Origin: Linyphia triangularis
Taxonomy: Eukaryota > Arthropoda > Arachnida > Araneae > Linyphiidae
Length of the DNA stretch: 64,000 bases
NCBI GenBank assembly: GCA_963978545.1
Contig: OZ021723.1
Location: 6,968,124-7,032,123 of the forward strand
Reading direction: 5' to 3'
Under the pieces are notes generated by a model. The model was not told the origin of the DNA. It searched no databases and saw only the letters and a program-made list of their open reading frames with translations. A program made the position numbers and the translations under genes. Each line of letters begins with the position of its first letter. The stretch's first letter is position 1. Below are positions 1 to 13,598 of the stretch, in pieces.

Positions 1-1149
1 AAAATTTTAAGCCTATGTATAGATGAATAAGTATGTATGACTATGTATGAATGACTAAAGAATCGCCTCATTCTCGTTTAAAAATTAACTGCAATACATT
101 CAAAACTTTTTTATACACAAAAAAATAACCAACTGTAATATCCGGGAGAGAACGTTTGAAATTTTTGAAACGAAAAACTTTCAACGCATTTCCTGAACTA
201 ATACCTTCAAAAATTCTTTGTTCAATACAACAAGAGGTTTTAGAAGTCAAAAGGGAACTTTAAAGAATTCGGCCATGCACAAAAAAAAAGAAAAAGAAGC
301 AAAATACCCTCAAATGGAATTCGAAAACACAATAGGAGCAGAATCCAAGCCGCAATCATTATAATGGGGGGTTTGCATTTTTTTCTTCTTTCTCCTTTGA
401 CAATCTTTTCATTAAATACGCTAATGAAGCTGTAAACCGGCTTCGTGTCCTCAGAGACTGAACTAATTCCATTCTTTGTTTGTGAAGTGGTCGATATGAT
501 TTTGAAAAGTGCGATTGCCTTAGTAATTTGCAGTTTCTTATCGTGTACAAAGTGGAAACAAGATTGTACCTTTTGATTTATCGTTGTGGATTTCAGTCAG
601 ATTTACTTAACTTTTAACGAAACTGTTGATTGTTGTTGTTGTTGTAGATGATTAATGCAATCGAAATATTGTTTCTGAAACTCCTAATGGTCTGTAAGGC
701 GGAGTTAGATTGGAAATCAGGAGCTGTGATTAATTTCAAGACTTATCTCAGTTGCCGAGAAGCTAAGGGGTCTAAGTGGCTTTTCTTAACTTTTGAGAAA
801 ATACACTTTAAAGTCTCTTGTTTATGTTAAATTCTACAAAAATTATTGGGTGTTCAAGTACTAACACCTGGAAGGAAGATATCACTAGCTGTTTTTACAT
901 ATGCCTATTATGAATTTTAATTTGCATATGCTTATTATGAATTATTAATGACTTATCTCCATTAATTAAAAAAAAATAAATACTCTTGGACCTTTTTGCC
1001 CCAGGCCCTTACTAAACACCGAATTTTTAATATTTATTAAATGTGTTATAAATAAAGTTTTTAAAAATGTATCTTGTTTAGATTTTTAAGTTGATTTAAA
1101 CTTAAACAATTAAACCTTAACAAGTCGCTAATTAATGTATGTGAATAAA
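1..1149. other. AT-rich intergenic sequence
   Basis: I see no coding exon, RNA gene or recognisable mobile element here. The short open frames at 68-250, 359-550 and 648-830 have no recognisable domain and sit in low-complexity AT-rich DNA. The stretch ends at the A|TC junction that begins the Helitron-like element. Confidence 0.6.
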
Positions 1150-2377
1150 TCTATAATAATAAAATAAGCTGTGTGTCTGTCTGTGGCTCTGTGGATCGAT
1201 ATAAACCTACTTACAATAGGAGTAGAGCTCTGAAAATTTCAACATAAGTAGTTTTGGCCTTCTAATTATATACATGTCAAACAGAATGCTAAAATTTCAA
1301 TTAGTTCTTTTTTAATTAATTTTATTTTTACGAAGTGACTTCTAACAGAGATACAGCTCTGAAATTTTCAACATATGTAATTTTAGCCTTCTAATTGGAC
1401 TTATAAAAACAGAATGTTGAAATTTTAATTAGTTATTTTTAATTTTTTTTAGTTAATTAATATATATTTTACAAAACGATTTCTATAAGGCTACTGCTTT
1501 GAAAATTTCAACATAAGTAATTTTGGCCTTCTATTTGAACTTTTGAAAAACAGAATTTCAAGTTCTTATTTAGTTATTTTTTAATTAATTATTTTATTAA
1601 TTAATACATATTTTACAAAACGATTTTTAATAGGGCTACAGCTCTGAAATTTTCAACATAAGTAGTTGTGACCTTCTAATTGGACTTTTGAAAAACAGAG
1701 CATTAATTTTTTTTTTAATTAATTTTTTTAACTATGACAAATATTTTACAAAACTGTTTCTAACTGGGCTACAGTTCTGAAATTTTCAATACAAGTAGTT
1801 TTAGCCTTCTAATTGGATTTTTGACAAAAAATGTGTAAAAAAGTTAATTGGTTTTTTAATTAATATTTTCACAAAAGCGACTTCTATTAGGCCTAGAGCT
1901 CTGAAATTTTCTTAATAAGTAGTTTTGGCCTTTAAGTTTTGCTTTCCACAAACACGTGTTAAAATAATTTTTAAGGGGGTGTTGTATTATTGTGTTAACG
2001 GGATTTTAACGGGGATTTTTTTTTCTCGATAGGGGAGAGGCTTCTAATAGTAAGGCTTTACGTAGCAATTAGAGTTTAGTGAGTGAAGCTAGTTTATGCT
2101 TACGCAGCAATGAAACTTTCAGCGAGCGAAGCGAGCCTATGTTTGAATAGTAATGAACCGTTTAACGAGTGAAGTAAGCATGTGCTTATGTGTCAATGAA
2201 CTTTTAATCGAACGAAGCGAGCTCGATTTTCTATGGCGATGAACCTTCCTGGGAACGAAGCACCAAAAACTGGGACCTATACACCAATGACAGATTTCCG
2301 CAACGCGAGAGGCATCGCAGCTAGCTAAAATATTGCACATGTTAAAATTTCGTAGTGTAGCACGGGTAGTCAGCTAG
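1150..2377 (+). mobile_element. Non-autonomous Helitron-like element, copy 1
   Basis: The element starts TCTATAATAATAAAA and ends in a CAGCTAG terminus. It is inserted between an A (1149) and a T (2378), as expected for Helitrons (5' TC, 3' CTRR, A/T target). Two further copies at 17054-18212 and 33794-34697 share both ends. The interior holds about five imperfect repeats of 100-130 bp built around 'agctctgaaattttcaacat' (1220-1930), then shorter repeats around 'gcgagcgaagcgag' (2080-2260). No Rep/helicase frame is present, so it is non-autonomous. The call rests on termini and copy comparison; I did not find a clear 3' hairpin. Confidence 0.7.
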
Positions 2378-2831
2378 TATTTATTTATTTCAATTGTATT
2401 TCTGGAATTTTATTTAATACCATGTACAATATTGCTTCTGTTAGTCTAGTCACTAAAGATTATAGTCCAGTTATTGAATATTTATTTGCTTTAAATAATT
2501 TTGACCAGCAATTTGGGATATGTGGACCATGAGAAATGGTGTAAATAATTATTTGCTTCTTAAAAGCATTTTAATTACTTTATTTCTGTAGAAAAATTTC
2601 CTTATTATTTCTATGAAAAAAATCTTAAATTTTAATGTGCTATGTGAATCCGTTTAATTGAACATTAGTTATAAGAAATATTATAAGAGAGAAATATCCG
2701 ACAATAAATACTATTCTGATAGTTGTGGCTTATTGCAGTTATTTATCTCAGAAGTATTATCATACATAAACGTACTTGTGTCAATCTAGTCATCAAAGAT
2801 CATAGTTTTGTTATTAAATAATTATTTGCTT

Positions 2832-3363
2832 TAAAAATTGGGGACTAGAAATGGAAAACGACCTAAGTCCAACAAAGAAATTTTTTCAGGAGAGCCGAAA
2901 AAGGAAAAACACTCGCATTTGGTACCTAAGGCTATGACTAAGTATCAGATTGAATTTGAACTCTTGCTACTGGTTGGTTGTATTCAGATTATCTGGCGCC
3001 GTCAGCAACACAAGGGCTATAATGCGCCGAAACATTCGTCATTAGACAAGCCAACATACATTTACAAACACCCATGCCTAACACGGGACTCGAACCAGCA
3101 ACCTCGCGGTCTAGAGACTAGCACGCTAACCACTATACCGTTAAAATACCCATGCCTAACATGGGACTTGAACCAACAACCTCGTGGTCTAGAACCTAGC
3201 ACGCTAACCACTATACCGTTTGGTCGGCCTTGATACTGGAGTTCTAACTTTAGGCGTTCTACACATTGATTAGATTGGTCTTAAGGACATTTCTCAGTAA
3301 AATAAAGATTTTCGATTTTTTTGGTACTTAGGTCATTTTCCATTTTTAGTCCTCAATTTTTAA
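2832..3363. mobile_element. TIR element carrying tRNA-SINE sequence
   Basis: Imperfect terminal inverted repeats of about 37 bp bound the element: the left end reads 'taaaaattggggactagaa' and the right end, reversed, reads 'taaaaattgaggactaaaa', continuing to '...gacctaagt' on both sides. Both ends sit at TTAA-like sequence. The inside contains tRNA-like sequence on the minus strand. The superfamily is not assigned. The open frame 2838-3233 is read across this element and the antisense of the tRNA-like parts, so it is not a gene. Confidence 0.6.
2974..3222 (-). mobile_element. tRNA-derived SINE plus a second tRNA-like head
   Basis: Read on the minus strand, 3131 down to 2974 has a pol III box A-like 'TAGTGGTTAGCGTGC', a box B-like 'GGTTCGAGTCC', and a tail with 'ATGTATGTTGGCTTGTC' that ends near 'CAACCAACC'. 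A second tRNA-like head lies upstream at 3222-3139 ('GGTATAGTGGTTAGCGTGCT', 'GGTTCAAGTCC'). The same head and tail recur at 6385-6550 on the plus strand, which shows a dispersed family. The tRNA fold is too relaxed to name the parent tRNA. Confidence 0.65.
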
Positions 3364-3391
3364 CCGGAAATTTGAGATATCTGAACCGTGG

Positions 3392-3422
<31 letters not shown>

Positions 3423-3659
3423 TGGAAGAGCAACTTTTGAAATGGGAGAACATATAAAAATAACCTATCAGACTTTTAATCTAACAATTTACACTTTATG
3501 TGTTTATAATACCACAAATGTGATTAAAAGCATTTCAACACAGATTCATTCATTAGGATCACCACTCGCTGATTATTCAATGATCAAAATGCTCTTCGTC
3601 ATCCTTTGAAATTTAACAAAACTAATCACCCAAGATGATCTTGAAATTGACGAGAATCT

Positions 3660-4366
3660 GTTCCTAACAATACATTTTAAGCTGCGATAAACGACAAAAC
3701 ATCAGAGGCTCCGCTCCTAACGGCATTCCACTAACAACAACATACTCTCACCTTTGCATGATTTAAAGCCGCGTTATTTTAATAGTTATTCTAGAAAGGA
3801 AATCCAAGCTTATCTTTTGTCCTAACTTTCCTAAATCTTTGTTCCTAACAATACATTTTAAGCTGCGATAAACGACAAAACATCAGAGGCTCCGCTCCTA
3901 ACGGCATTCCACTAACAACAACATACTCCCACCTTTGCATGATTTAAAGCCGCGTTATTTTAATAGTTATTCTAGAAAGGAAATCCAAGCTTATCTTTTG
4001 TCCTAACTTTCCTAAATCTTTGTTCCTAACAATACATTTTAAGCTGCGATAAACGACAAAACATCAGAGGTTCCGCTCCTAACGGCATTCCACTAACAAC
4101 AACATACTCCCACCTTTGCATGATTTAAAGCCGCGTTATTTTAATAGTTATTCTAGAAAGGAAATCCAAGCTTATCTTTTGTCCTAACTTTCCTAAATCT
4201 TTGTTCCTAACAATACATTTTAAGCTGCGATAAACGACAAAACATCAGAGGCTCCGCTCCTAACGGCATTCCACTAACAACAACATACTCCCACCTTTGC
4301 ATGATTTAAAGCCGCGTTATTTTAATAGTTATTCTAGAAAGGAAATCCAAGCTTATCTTTTGTCCT
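3660..4366 (+). repeat. 181-bp tandem repeat, 3.9 copies
   Basis: The unit 'gttcctaacaatacatttta...' starts at 3660, 3841, 4022 and 4203, an exact 181-bp period. The copies differ by only one or two substitutions, for example 'gaggctccg' versus 'gaggttccg', so the expansion is young. The last copy is cut at 4366, where an unrelated dispersed repeat begins. It has no coding potential that I can see. Confidence 0.9.
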
Positions 4367-4556
4367 GGCCGACATAAGCTTCCCACGTGCGAATAGAAAA
4401 CTGTAATGAGAAGAGGGGGGAAAAACGCTCACCAAAACCGACGATATTTGGGGATCTCCGAGGAACTAATAGGGAATTAGTTCAATCGAGGTAATAGTGC
4501 CGAAATTTCGTAGCTCCAATTCCCAGCATCTAATGAATCGGATAGGCTGATGAAGT
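4362..4556 (+). repeat. Interspersed repeat R2, copy 1
   Basis: This segment ('gacataagcttccc', 'gtaatgagaag', 'attagttcaat') matches the reverse complement of 48995-49190 along its whole length with many substitutions. I do not recognise the family. It directly abuts the 181-bp satellite. Confidence 0.6.
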
Positions 4557-4694
4557 TTTCACTTCAATGGTGTTTTGCATGTGACATTGGTAGAGTTTTA
4601 AATCATTTGGGTTTTTTATTTAAATCAAATAAGGTGTATTTTAGATTTTTAAATCATTTATATTAACTTCGCTATTGTGTGTAGATGGTGGTGG

Positions 4695-4960
4695 AATCTG
4701 CGGAGGCCTAATTATCTCCCTTACCGTCACCTGAAACTGAAACTTGGCAGATAGATTCGATGTCAATGCATTCTATCAAATTTTGGGGCTGTTACTGATA
4801 CTCGTTATGTTTGCTGATAGAAATGTTTTTGATTTTTAAAATTAGATGCAAACTCCAAGCACACGCTGTTCACAGAATCGGTGCTTTGTTAATGAATATA
4901 AAAATTGGAAATGCATATAAAGGATTTATATTAAAAGCTTTGTTTTTATTGGTTATGCAA
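4695..4960 (+). repeat. Interspersed repeat R3, copy 1
   Basis: Two blocks, 4695-4795 ('ctgcggaggcctaatta', 'aacttggcagatagatt') and 4810-4955 ('gtagaaatgtttttgat'-like, 'acacagaatcggcgctg'-like), match the minus strand of 46530-46690 and 45300-45437. The second locus has about 1.1 kb extra between the blocks, including a solo LTR. The frames 4811-5035 and 4870-5061 lie inside this repeat. Confidence 0.6.
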
Positions 4961-5510
4961 TTAAATATAGCTGTCAGAATGGTTCGAACACATAAAAGAG
5001 AAACCGAAACCATACATAGTCCATGGAGGTTATAAAAACTAATTAACCCATTGACGGTCATGCACGTATATATACGTCAAAGGATCCCTAGATTTTCCAG
5101 CAATACACAGCATTTTTAAATTTATAAATAAAATTGAAAATAAAATATTTTTTAGTTATTTTTGTTAGGATGACAGTATATAACCTATCTAAAACAAAAT
5201 AAATAAAAAATAATTAAAAAAAATTATGTATTTGAATTATAAATATAATTTAAAAATTATTGCAGGGTAAACAACTGGGGAATTTCGCCCATTCTCATGA
5301 CCGTCAGTGGGTTTTAACTGCTGTCATGGTATCAAAGAAAAATAAAACTGAGGTAAAAACGGTAGTGGAAAGTAAAATAAAAATGGCGATATTTACGAAT
5401 TCATGGATGATGAGAATGCCGATTGCATTTATTTTTTATTACTTATGTTCTCAATTAATTGAATAATGAATACATTATAGAAACTGCAATATTTGGGCAC
5501 ACTGATTCTT
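4961..5510. other. AT-rich spacer
   Basis: No feature is recognised. A short palindrome 'cacgtatatatacgt' lies at about 5063. The open frame 5260-5466 has no visible domain. Confidence 0.5.
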
Positions 5511-5660
5511 GTATTATTATGTAGCTTTATGTATTATTATGTAGCTTTATGTATTATTATGTAGCTTTATGTATTATTATGTAGCTTTATGTATTATTAT
5601 GTAGATTTATGTATTATTATGTAGCTTTATGTATTATTATGTAGCTTTATGTATTATTGT
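5511..5660 (+). repeat. 20-bp minisatellite
   Basis: About seven copies of 'gtagctttatgtattattat' are present. Degenerate relatives resume at about 6565-6660, on the far side of the TIR element and SINE, which suggests those two inserted into or beside the array. Confidence 0.85.
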
Positions 5661-5671
5661 AGTTGATGTAC

Positions 5672-6375
5672 TGGGTGGTCATAAAGAAACTTCGCCGATA
5701 TATGGACCTCTAGCGTCACGTTTAACACATCGAGATGATATTTCAGGAAATGGCAACAAAATGGCACTCATAGTTACGATTATAGGAACAGAAAATCTAA
5801 ATAGCGCTGGAACAATACGTGTATCACAAAAAACGGAAGCGTTGTGCACGCACAAAAGCAGCTTTGCAAAAAACAAAAAACGATTGGCGCTTACGGTGGA
5901 AATTTGCACATGGCAGAGGCTAAAGTTCACCAAAGTTCATATGAGTACCATCACCTATAAAATAATAATCGAAGCCATAACCGATAAAATTCCCGTAGAC
6001 AATTTTATCGGTTTTCTAAGCTGGATATCTGGCGAGTGGTCTCCATGTGCCCCGATCGTGTTTCTGTTAGCCTTTAGCAGAGCTGTTTTTTGTGAGTGCA
6101 TAACGCGTCCGTTGTTTGTGATACATGAACCGTTCGAACGCTCTCTAAGGTTATCGCATGCGCTGAGCATTTTGCGATAGGAAAAAATAGGTATTGCTAT
6201 TCGAAAATCGTGAATTTCTATAACTATAACCTTAACTGTAAACACCATTTTGTTGCCATTTACATAATATCAAGCTCATACCTCTGAATAACTATACCTG
6301 AAATCTCATCTCAATCTGTTGAACAGAACGGCCTTTAGTGGTCATTATATCGGCAAAGTTTCTTTATGACACTCT
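5672..6375. mobile_element. Long-TIR DNA element, copy 1
   Basis: The left end 'ctgggtggtcataaagaaac' is repeated inverted at the right end ('gtttctttatgacactc'), and the similarity continues inward for over 200 bp on each side. A second copy lies at 22211-22976. The frames at 5629-6180, 5679-5933 and 5955-6248 are both-strand readings of this palindrome. I see no transposase and no clear target duplication, so the superfamily is unassigned. Confidence 0.7.
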
Positions 6376-6384
6376 TTATTATTG

Positions 6385-6550
6385 TGTGGTTAGCCTGCTA
6401 GCTTCTGGACCGCGAGGTTGCGGGTTCCGAGTCCCGTGTTAGGCATGGGTGTTTGTAAATGTATGTTGGCTTGTCAAATGACGAATGTTTCGGCCCATTA
6501 TGGCCCTCGTGTTGCTGACGGTGCCAGATAATCTGAATACAACCAACCCT
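6385..6550 (+). mobile_element. tRNA-derived SINE
   Basis: A tRNA-like head (box A-like 'TGTGGTTAGCCTGCTAG', box B-like 'GGTTCCGAGTCC') is followed by a tail with 'ATGTATGTTGGCTTGTC' and 'GATAATCTGAATACAACC'. It is the same family as the minus-strand copy at 2974-3131. It immediately follows the long-TIR element and is flanked by the 20-bp minisatellite. Confidence 0.7.
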
Positions 6551-7747
<1,197 letters not shown>

Positions 7748-7857
7748 GGAAGTGTTTCAAAAATATCTGGCTAAAAATGAAAGGCAAGTAAAGGGGACTA
7801 AAATAAGTTTTATTGCAAGGGAATGTGTGAGCAGAAATGGCACATCTTAAGTAGTAC

Positions 7858-8046
7858 TAAAGGAGAGTTCTTCGCCATGCCAAAAAGCATAGGGCAAAAA
7901 GGCGTATTAAGAGTACGTGGCAAGGATGCCCCAGTAGCACAAATCCGCTGTCCAATATAGACTCAACACTGGAAAATCCCGATGTGGATGTTGTAGACTG
8001 GCCGTTGTTGAAGATCTTGGCCAACCCCCACCCAGTGCTGGGTTAA
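7858..8046 (+). other. Short GC-richer open frame, unassigned
   Basis: An uninterrupted frame of about 60 codons stands out in composition from its AT-rich surroundings. It has a basic start (HAKKHRAKRR) and ends DWPLLKILANPHPVLG before TAA. No ATG or convincing splice pair is evident, and the stop lies at the TTAA that begins the next TIR element. It may be a decayed coding fragment of a transposon; I do not recognise it. Confidence 0.2.
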
Positions 8047-8846
8047 GGGGGTCCAGGGTCCAAATATTTTCACACCAAAAAAAATGCTATAAAAATAATA
8101 TGTTCAATACTATCATTTTGATACCTCATTTATAATGTTAAACCTTTCCATTGGCTTGCAGTTGTCTAATTAATATCTGACAGCTGACAATGACTTAGTT
8201 TCTGTATGAACTTTAACAGATTTTTCTCACTGATGATTTTTTTTTTTTTAGCTTTTTTTTATTACATAATTGGAAGTAACTCCATTTGTAATTAAGTAAC
8301 ATGCACCAAATTTCCCATGTATATTGTATGAACTCCATTAGAAGATATTTACCTAACAAAATTTTAAAATTTTCTTTTTATTTCAGATATATTTTTTTTT
8401 TAATTATGAAAGAAAAAAAAAAAGTATGAACTTTTATAGTTAAAATTTTTTATTTTAAAATCCGCTATAAATATTAAAATTGCGTTTGGTAAATTTTCTT
8501 GTTATATATTTGTGAACTCACACATATAATTTCAAAGTTTATTGAGACGTGTTTTATTAAGTTATATCAAAATATTTAATGCTTTGTTTCATAGTTAAGT
8601 TATTATTTATTATTATTTAAAGTAATTATTTATTATTATTTAAAGTAATTATTTTTATTATTTATTATCTATTTTTTATTTATTTTATATATATATATTT
8701 TTTATAGTAATTATTTATTATTATTTTAGTAATTTTTTTATATACATTTTATAGACCAGTACTCTGTTCTACAATTATATAAAAAAAATTGTGCTGATCC
8801 AACAAATATTAAAGAAATTAAAATTTTGGGCCCAGGACCCTCTTAA
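8043..8846. mobile_element. Candidate TTAA-flanked TIR element
   Basis: The left end 'ttaagggggtccagggtcc' is matched by the inverted right end 'ttaagagggtcctgggccc', continuing to 'aaattt', about 27 bp of TIR. TTAA at both ends is the target used by piggyBac-type elements, but the termini are not typical CCC ends. The interior is very AT-rich and non-coding. Confidence 0.5.
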
Positions 8847-9135
8847 ATATACTGGAAGTTTTGAAATGTTGTTGCAGAGTTTTAAAATTCAAATATAGCG
8901 TTATAAGAAAGGACAGAGGGGTAAGAAATATGTTTTGTGATGGTTTTGACATTTTATTTTTAATCGTATATTTTGGAACGATGCTCGAGCTTCGGCAAGA
9001 AATGACCAATATTACCGTTTACGACATTGGCTAATACCGTTGGGGTGTGGTTGATTGGCAGATGATTGACAGGTATGTGTTAAGAAATGGAGCGGAGAGC
9101 CAGCTGTGACTTCTGTCAGCTACTAATAAGCACTT

Positions 9136-9865
9136 TAAGGTATACATATACAATTGAGATGATTTTCTTTTATTTTTAGGTTATAATTTCAAACTTTTTG
9201 GCAGTGTATCAGTATTAAAAATAATGCATTTATATATATATATACTTTTTTTCCCTTCAATTTTTTAATCAGCTAATTGCAATTAAAGTGACTAATTAGG
9301 ACCATTATTAGAACATACATAAGTAAACTTGTAATTAACTTAGAGATATGATTTTACTGCAAATAAAATAAATTATATTGACGCATGTTCCTATGGATGA
9401 TTTGGAAATTCGCTGCAATATTTATTTAATTATAGTTTTTTAAATAAAAAGTTTTAAAAAATACATAGTTTTTAACAAAAAAATTAAAATTAAAATATTC
9501 ATAAAAAATGTGTTTATGACAGTATATGTTAGATTCTCAGTAGGAAATACATTCACAATTTGTGTCTACAGAACAAAATTAGAATTTTGTAAATCGGACA
9601 ATTTATTATGAAGTTATGACCGTTGGCGTAAAGTCATAAAACACCAAAATGTCATTCTTCAGAAAATGCGTTTAAAGTTTACTATTTTAATGAACCTGAT
9701 ACAAAACTGGTTCACAAAACCTACTGTAATTTAAAAAGTAATCTGAGTCTCAGAAAGAAAATGGTATTATTTTGAAGGTGATGAATTTGGGAATATTTTA
9801 AAACAAAAGAACAAAAACGCAGACTTGAGTTAAATTTTGTAATTCCTAATGTATATGTATACCTT
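9136..9865 (+). mobile_element. TIR element R4, copy 1
   Basis: About 730 bp is bounded by 'aaggtatacatataca' and its inverted copy 'tgtatatgtatacctt'. The whole element is repeated in opposite orientation at 44304-45022, including the internal 'aaaatgtcattcttcagaaa' and 'gcagacttgagt' segments. It is non-coding. The superfamily is unknown. Confidence 0.75.
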
Positions 9866-10500
9866 AATACCTCAACGAATCTTTTATGCAAACATCTTTA
9901 TATTACAGAATCTGCCTATTCCCCCTCCCCCCCCCCTCTTCCCCACCTGTATTTACGATTTTGTCGGAAATATTTTGAATCACTCTCTTTAAACTCTCCC
10001 AAGACTTTTGAAAAAAATAAGTCAATAATTCCAACGAGTTTCCACCAACTCCTTCCTAATATATTACTTTTTTTTTTTTGGTGTAGTTATTGACTCGTTT
10101 TCTCAATAAATTCAAAACAATTTTCGAAATGTTGCTGATATCTGCATAACAAAATTTAAATGCTTATCGAAAAGAAAAACCACCTGAATTTCCCCTCGCA
10201 GAAAAGCTTTTCCCTTAAAGAAAATGTCCATAAACGAAACTTCACATTATATACACACACATCCCTATTCACTAATTTAACACTTCTACTTCTTCTTTTC
10301 TTCTCCCGTTTCAGCAACGTAATTCAATTTTCTTAAAAGCAAAAAATAGAGGATGCTCTCATTAATATTTCGAAATTCTTGCAAAGTAAGCGGAATCGAT
10401 CGGCTCAAAAGAGAACAGCAAATCCGGCTTTTTGTGAGACACGAATGAGTGAACTGAGTTTAAGGACATCAGATGTAACGCAATCTGAACTCATAATAAT
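9866..10500. other. Spacer before the minisatellite
   Basis: It contains a C-rich run at about 9921-9937 and otherwise AT-rich non-coding sequence. No gene is seen. Confidence 0.5.
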
Positions 10501-10504
10501 TGCA

Positions 10505-12585
10505 CTCTCTCAGATTGTACTGATAAGAGAACAAGATTGTACGTCATTGATAAGAGAACAAGATTGTACGTCACTGAAAGGAGAACAAGATTGTACGTCA
10601 CTAATAAGATAACAAGATTGTACGTAACTGATAGAGAACAATATTGTATATCATTGATAAGAAAACAAGATTGTACGTCACTGATAAGAGAACAAGAATG
10701 TACGTCATTTATAAGAGAACAAGATTGTACGTCACTGAAAGGAGAACAAGATTGTACGTCACTAATAAGATAACAAGATTGTACTTCACTGATAAGATAA
10801 CACGATTGTACGTCACTGAAAGGAGAACAAGATTGTACGTCATTGATAAGAGAACAAGATTGTACGTCACTGAAAGGAGAACAAGATTGTACGTCACTAA
10901 TAAGATAACAAGATTGTACGACACTGATAAGAGAAAAAGATTCTACGTCACTGAAAGGAGAACAAGATTGTACGTTATTGAAAAGAGAACAAGATTGTAC
11001 GTCACTGAAAGGAGAACAAGATTGTACGTCACTAATAAGAGAACAAGATTGTACGTCACTGATAAGATAACAAGATTGTACGTCATTGATAAGAGAACAA
11101 TATTGTACGACACTGATAAAAGAAAAAGATTCTACGTCACTGAAAGGAGAACAAGATTGTACGTTATTGAAAAGAGAACAAGATTGTACGTCACTGAAAG
11201 GAGAACAAGATTGTACGTCACTAATAAGAGAACAAGATTGTACGTCACTGATAAGATAACAAGATTGTACGTCATTGATAAGAGAACAATATTGTACGAC
11301 ACTGATAAAAGAAAAAGATTCTACGTCACTGAAAGGAGAACACGATTGTACGTCATTGAAAAGAGAACAAGATTGTACGTCACTGAAAGGAGAACAAGAT
11401 TGTACGTCACTAATAAGAGAACAAGATTGTACGTCACTGATAAGATAACAAGATTGTACGTCACTGATAGAGAACAATATTGTATATCATTGATAAGAAA
11501 ACAAGATTGTACGTCACTGATAAGAGAACAAGATTGTACGTCATTGATAAGAGAACAATATTGTACGACACTGATAAGAGAAAAAGATTCTACGTCACTG
11601 AAAGGAGAACAAGATTGTACGTTATTGAAAAGAGAACAAGATTGTACGTCACTGAAAGGAGAACAAGATTGTACGTCACTAATAAGAGAACAAGATTGTA
11701 CGTCACTGATAAGATAACAAGATTGTACGTCATTGATAAGAGAACAATATTGTACGACACTGATAAAAGAAAAAGATTCTACGTCACTGAAAGGAGAACA
11801 AGATTGTACGTTATTGAAAAGAGAACAAGATTGTACGTCACTGAAAGGAGAACAAGATTGTACGTCACTAATAAGAGAACAAGATTGTACGTCACTGATA
11901 AGATAACAAGATTGTACGTCATTGATAAGAGAACAATATTGTACGACACTGATAAAAGAAAAAGATTCTACGTCACTGAAAGGAGAACACGATTGTACGT
12001 CATTGAAAAGAGAACAAGATTGTACGTCACTGAAAGGAGAACAAGATTGTACGTCACTGAAAGGAGAACAAGATTGTACGTCACTAATAAGAGAACAAGA
12101 TTGTACGTCACTGATAAGATAACAAGATTGTACGTCACTGATAGAGAACAATATTGTATATCATTGATAAGAAAACAAGATTGTACGTCACTGATAAGAG
12201 AACAAGATTGTACGTCATTGATAAGAGAACAATATTGTACGACACTGATAAAAGAAAAAGATTCTACGTCACTGAAAGGAGAACACGATTGTACGTCATT
12301 GAAAAGAGAGCAAGATTGTACGTCACTGAAAGGAGAACAAGATTGTACGTCACTGAAAGGAGAACAAGATTGTACGTCACTAATAAGAGAACAAGATTGT
12401 ACGTCACTGATAAGATAACAAGATTGTACGTCACTGATAGAGAACAATATTGTATATCATTGATAAGAAAACAAGATTGTACGTCACTGATAAGAGAACA
12501 AGATTGCACGTCATTGATAAGAGAACAATATTGTACGACACTGATAAGAGAAAAAGATTGTACGTCACTGATAATAGAGTATCAA
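10505..12585 (+). repeat. 27-bp minisatellite with 189-bp higher-order repeat
   Basis: About 77 copies of a 27-bp unit ('aacaagattgtacgtcact' plus 'gataagag') are present. The diagnostic variant 'gaaaaagattctac' occurs near 10933, 11122, 11311, 11580, 11769, 11958 and 12254. Spacings are 189 (7 units), 269 or 296 bp; the last two equal whole units minus one base, caused by 26-bp units with 'gatagag'. Because 27 is divisible by three, several frames stay open on both strands (up to 357 codons), and the 26-bp units switch frames. The codons show no start context or protein-like composition, so I do not call a gene. Confidence 0.95.
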
Positions 12586-13598
12586 TAAGTGGTTCGATGA
12601 AGACAGACAACATTCTAAAAGAAAACTTTCACGTGCACTATGCACAAGTTTTCTGTTCCAAACACAAAACTTAAAGAAATTATTTGTTTACGTTTATATA
12701 GCTTGATTGCTCGCACATGTCCAGAGTTTTTGTTCCACTTAGCCATTTAAAAATATGATACTGATATGCATACATCGTTATAGAACTTAATTCCCATTGG
12801 GAATTAATATAAATACTTAAAATAATAGATTCTGTCAAATAGAAGGTTTTAAAGAAATTTCACAAATGGTCTTAGGTACAAGACCTCATTGTACTTAGGG
12901 CCAGTAACTGATGTACCAAGGGCTATTCTCTTTAAGTGAGGTTTCAGTCCATAATGAATAGGAAAAAACATACACAGATGAATTTTATAAAAGAAATAAT
13001 ATCAAGTAATTATCAGTAATTAATTTATCATATAATAGCTATAATAAATTACAATGTGTCTAATTATTAGTGAATTACAAGTATTTTCACAAACTTGAAA
13101 AAAACTGATTCCGAACAAATGAACTGCATGCATTATCGCTTTGAAGCACCAACAGATTTTGTTTTTGGTAATTTGAACACAATAAGCAACTATGTATCCC
13201 TAGGTACACGACTTGGTAATTTCATATAAAATGACTTCTACTGAAAATGCACATTGAGAAAGGACATATTTAAATATCGCATTTAGTACTTAATGTTACA
13301 AACAAAATCATTTACTAGAATTCAAAGAAAAGTATTTGATTTAACTTTATAAGACAATAATAGACGTGAGCTGCAAAATGTTACTGCAGACCATAAAAAC
13401 GTTTTCCACTTATAACTTGTCACAGCTTTCTCCTCTAAGATTTCAAAATGGATGCCAAAAAAGCAATTGGGTTTTGCCACTTACTAAGTGAGTACAAAAA
13501 CTTAGAACTTAACATTATTCAATAAAAGTAGGGTTGCACTAGTTACTCAAGTCTCCCCTACCATATAGTTACTTAAATTTACAATATTTTTTTTTCAG
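12586..13598. other. AT-rich spacer
   Basis: No gene is seen. A short palindrome 'aattcccattgggaatt' lies at about 12790. Confidence 0.5.

Larger units (their letters stand above)
2434..3389 (+). repeat. Duplicated segment, second copy split by an insertion
   Basis: Sequence at about 2434-2545 ('tctagtcactaaagattata' ... 'gggatatgtggaccatgag') recurs at 2784-2834 and 3363-3389 ('tctagtcatcaaagatcata' ... 'gagatatctgaaccgtgg'). The two halves of the second copy are separated by the inverted-repeat element at 2832-3363, so the first copy acts as an approximate empty site. Confidence 0.6.

Noticed and set aside
2838..3233. 131-codon frame with LTRDSNQQPRGLETS
   Set aside because: This peptide is the antisense reading of tRNA-like SINE sequence.
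10491..12674. Long open frames of up to 357 codons on both strands
   Set aside because: They are readings of the 27-bp minisatellite, open on both strands because the unit is divisible by three.
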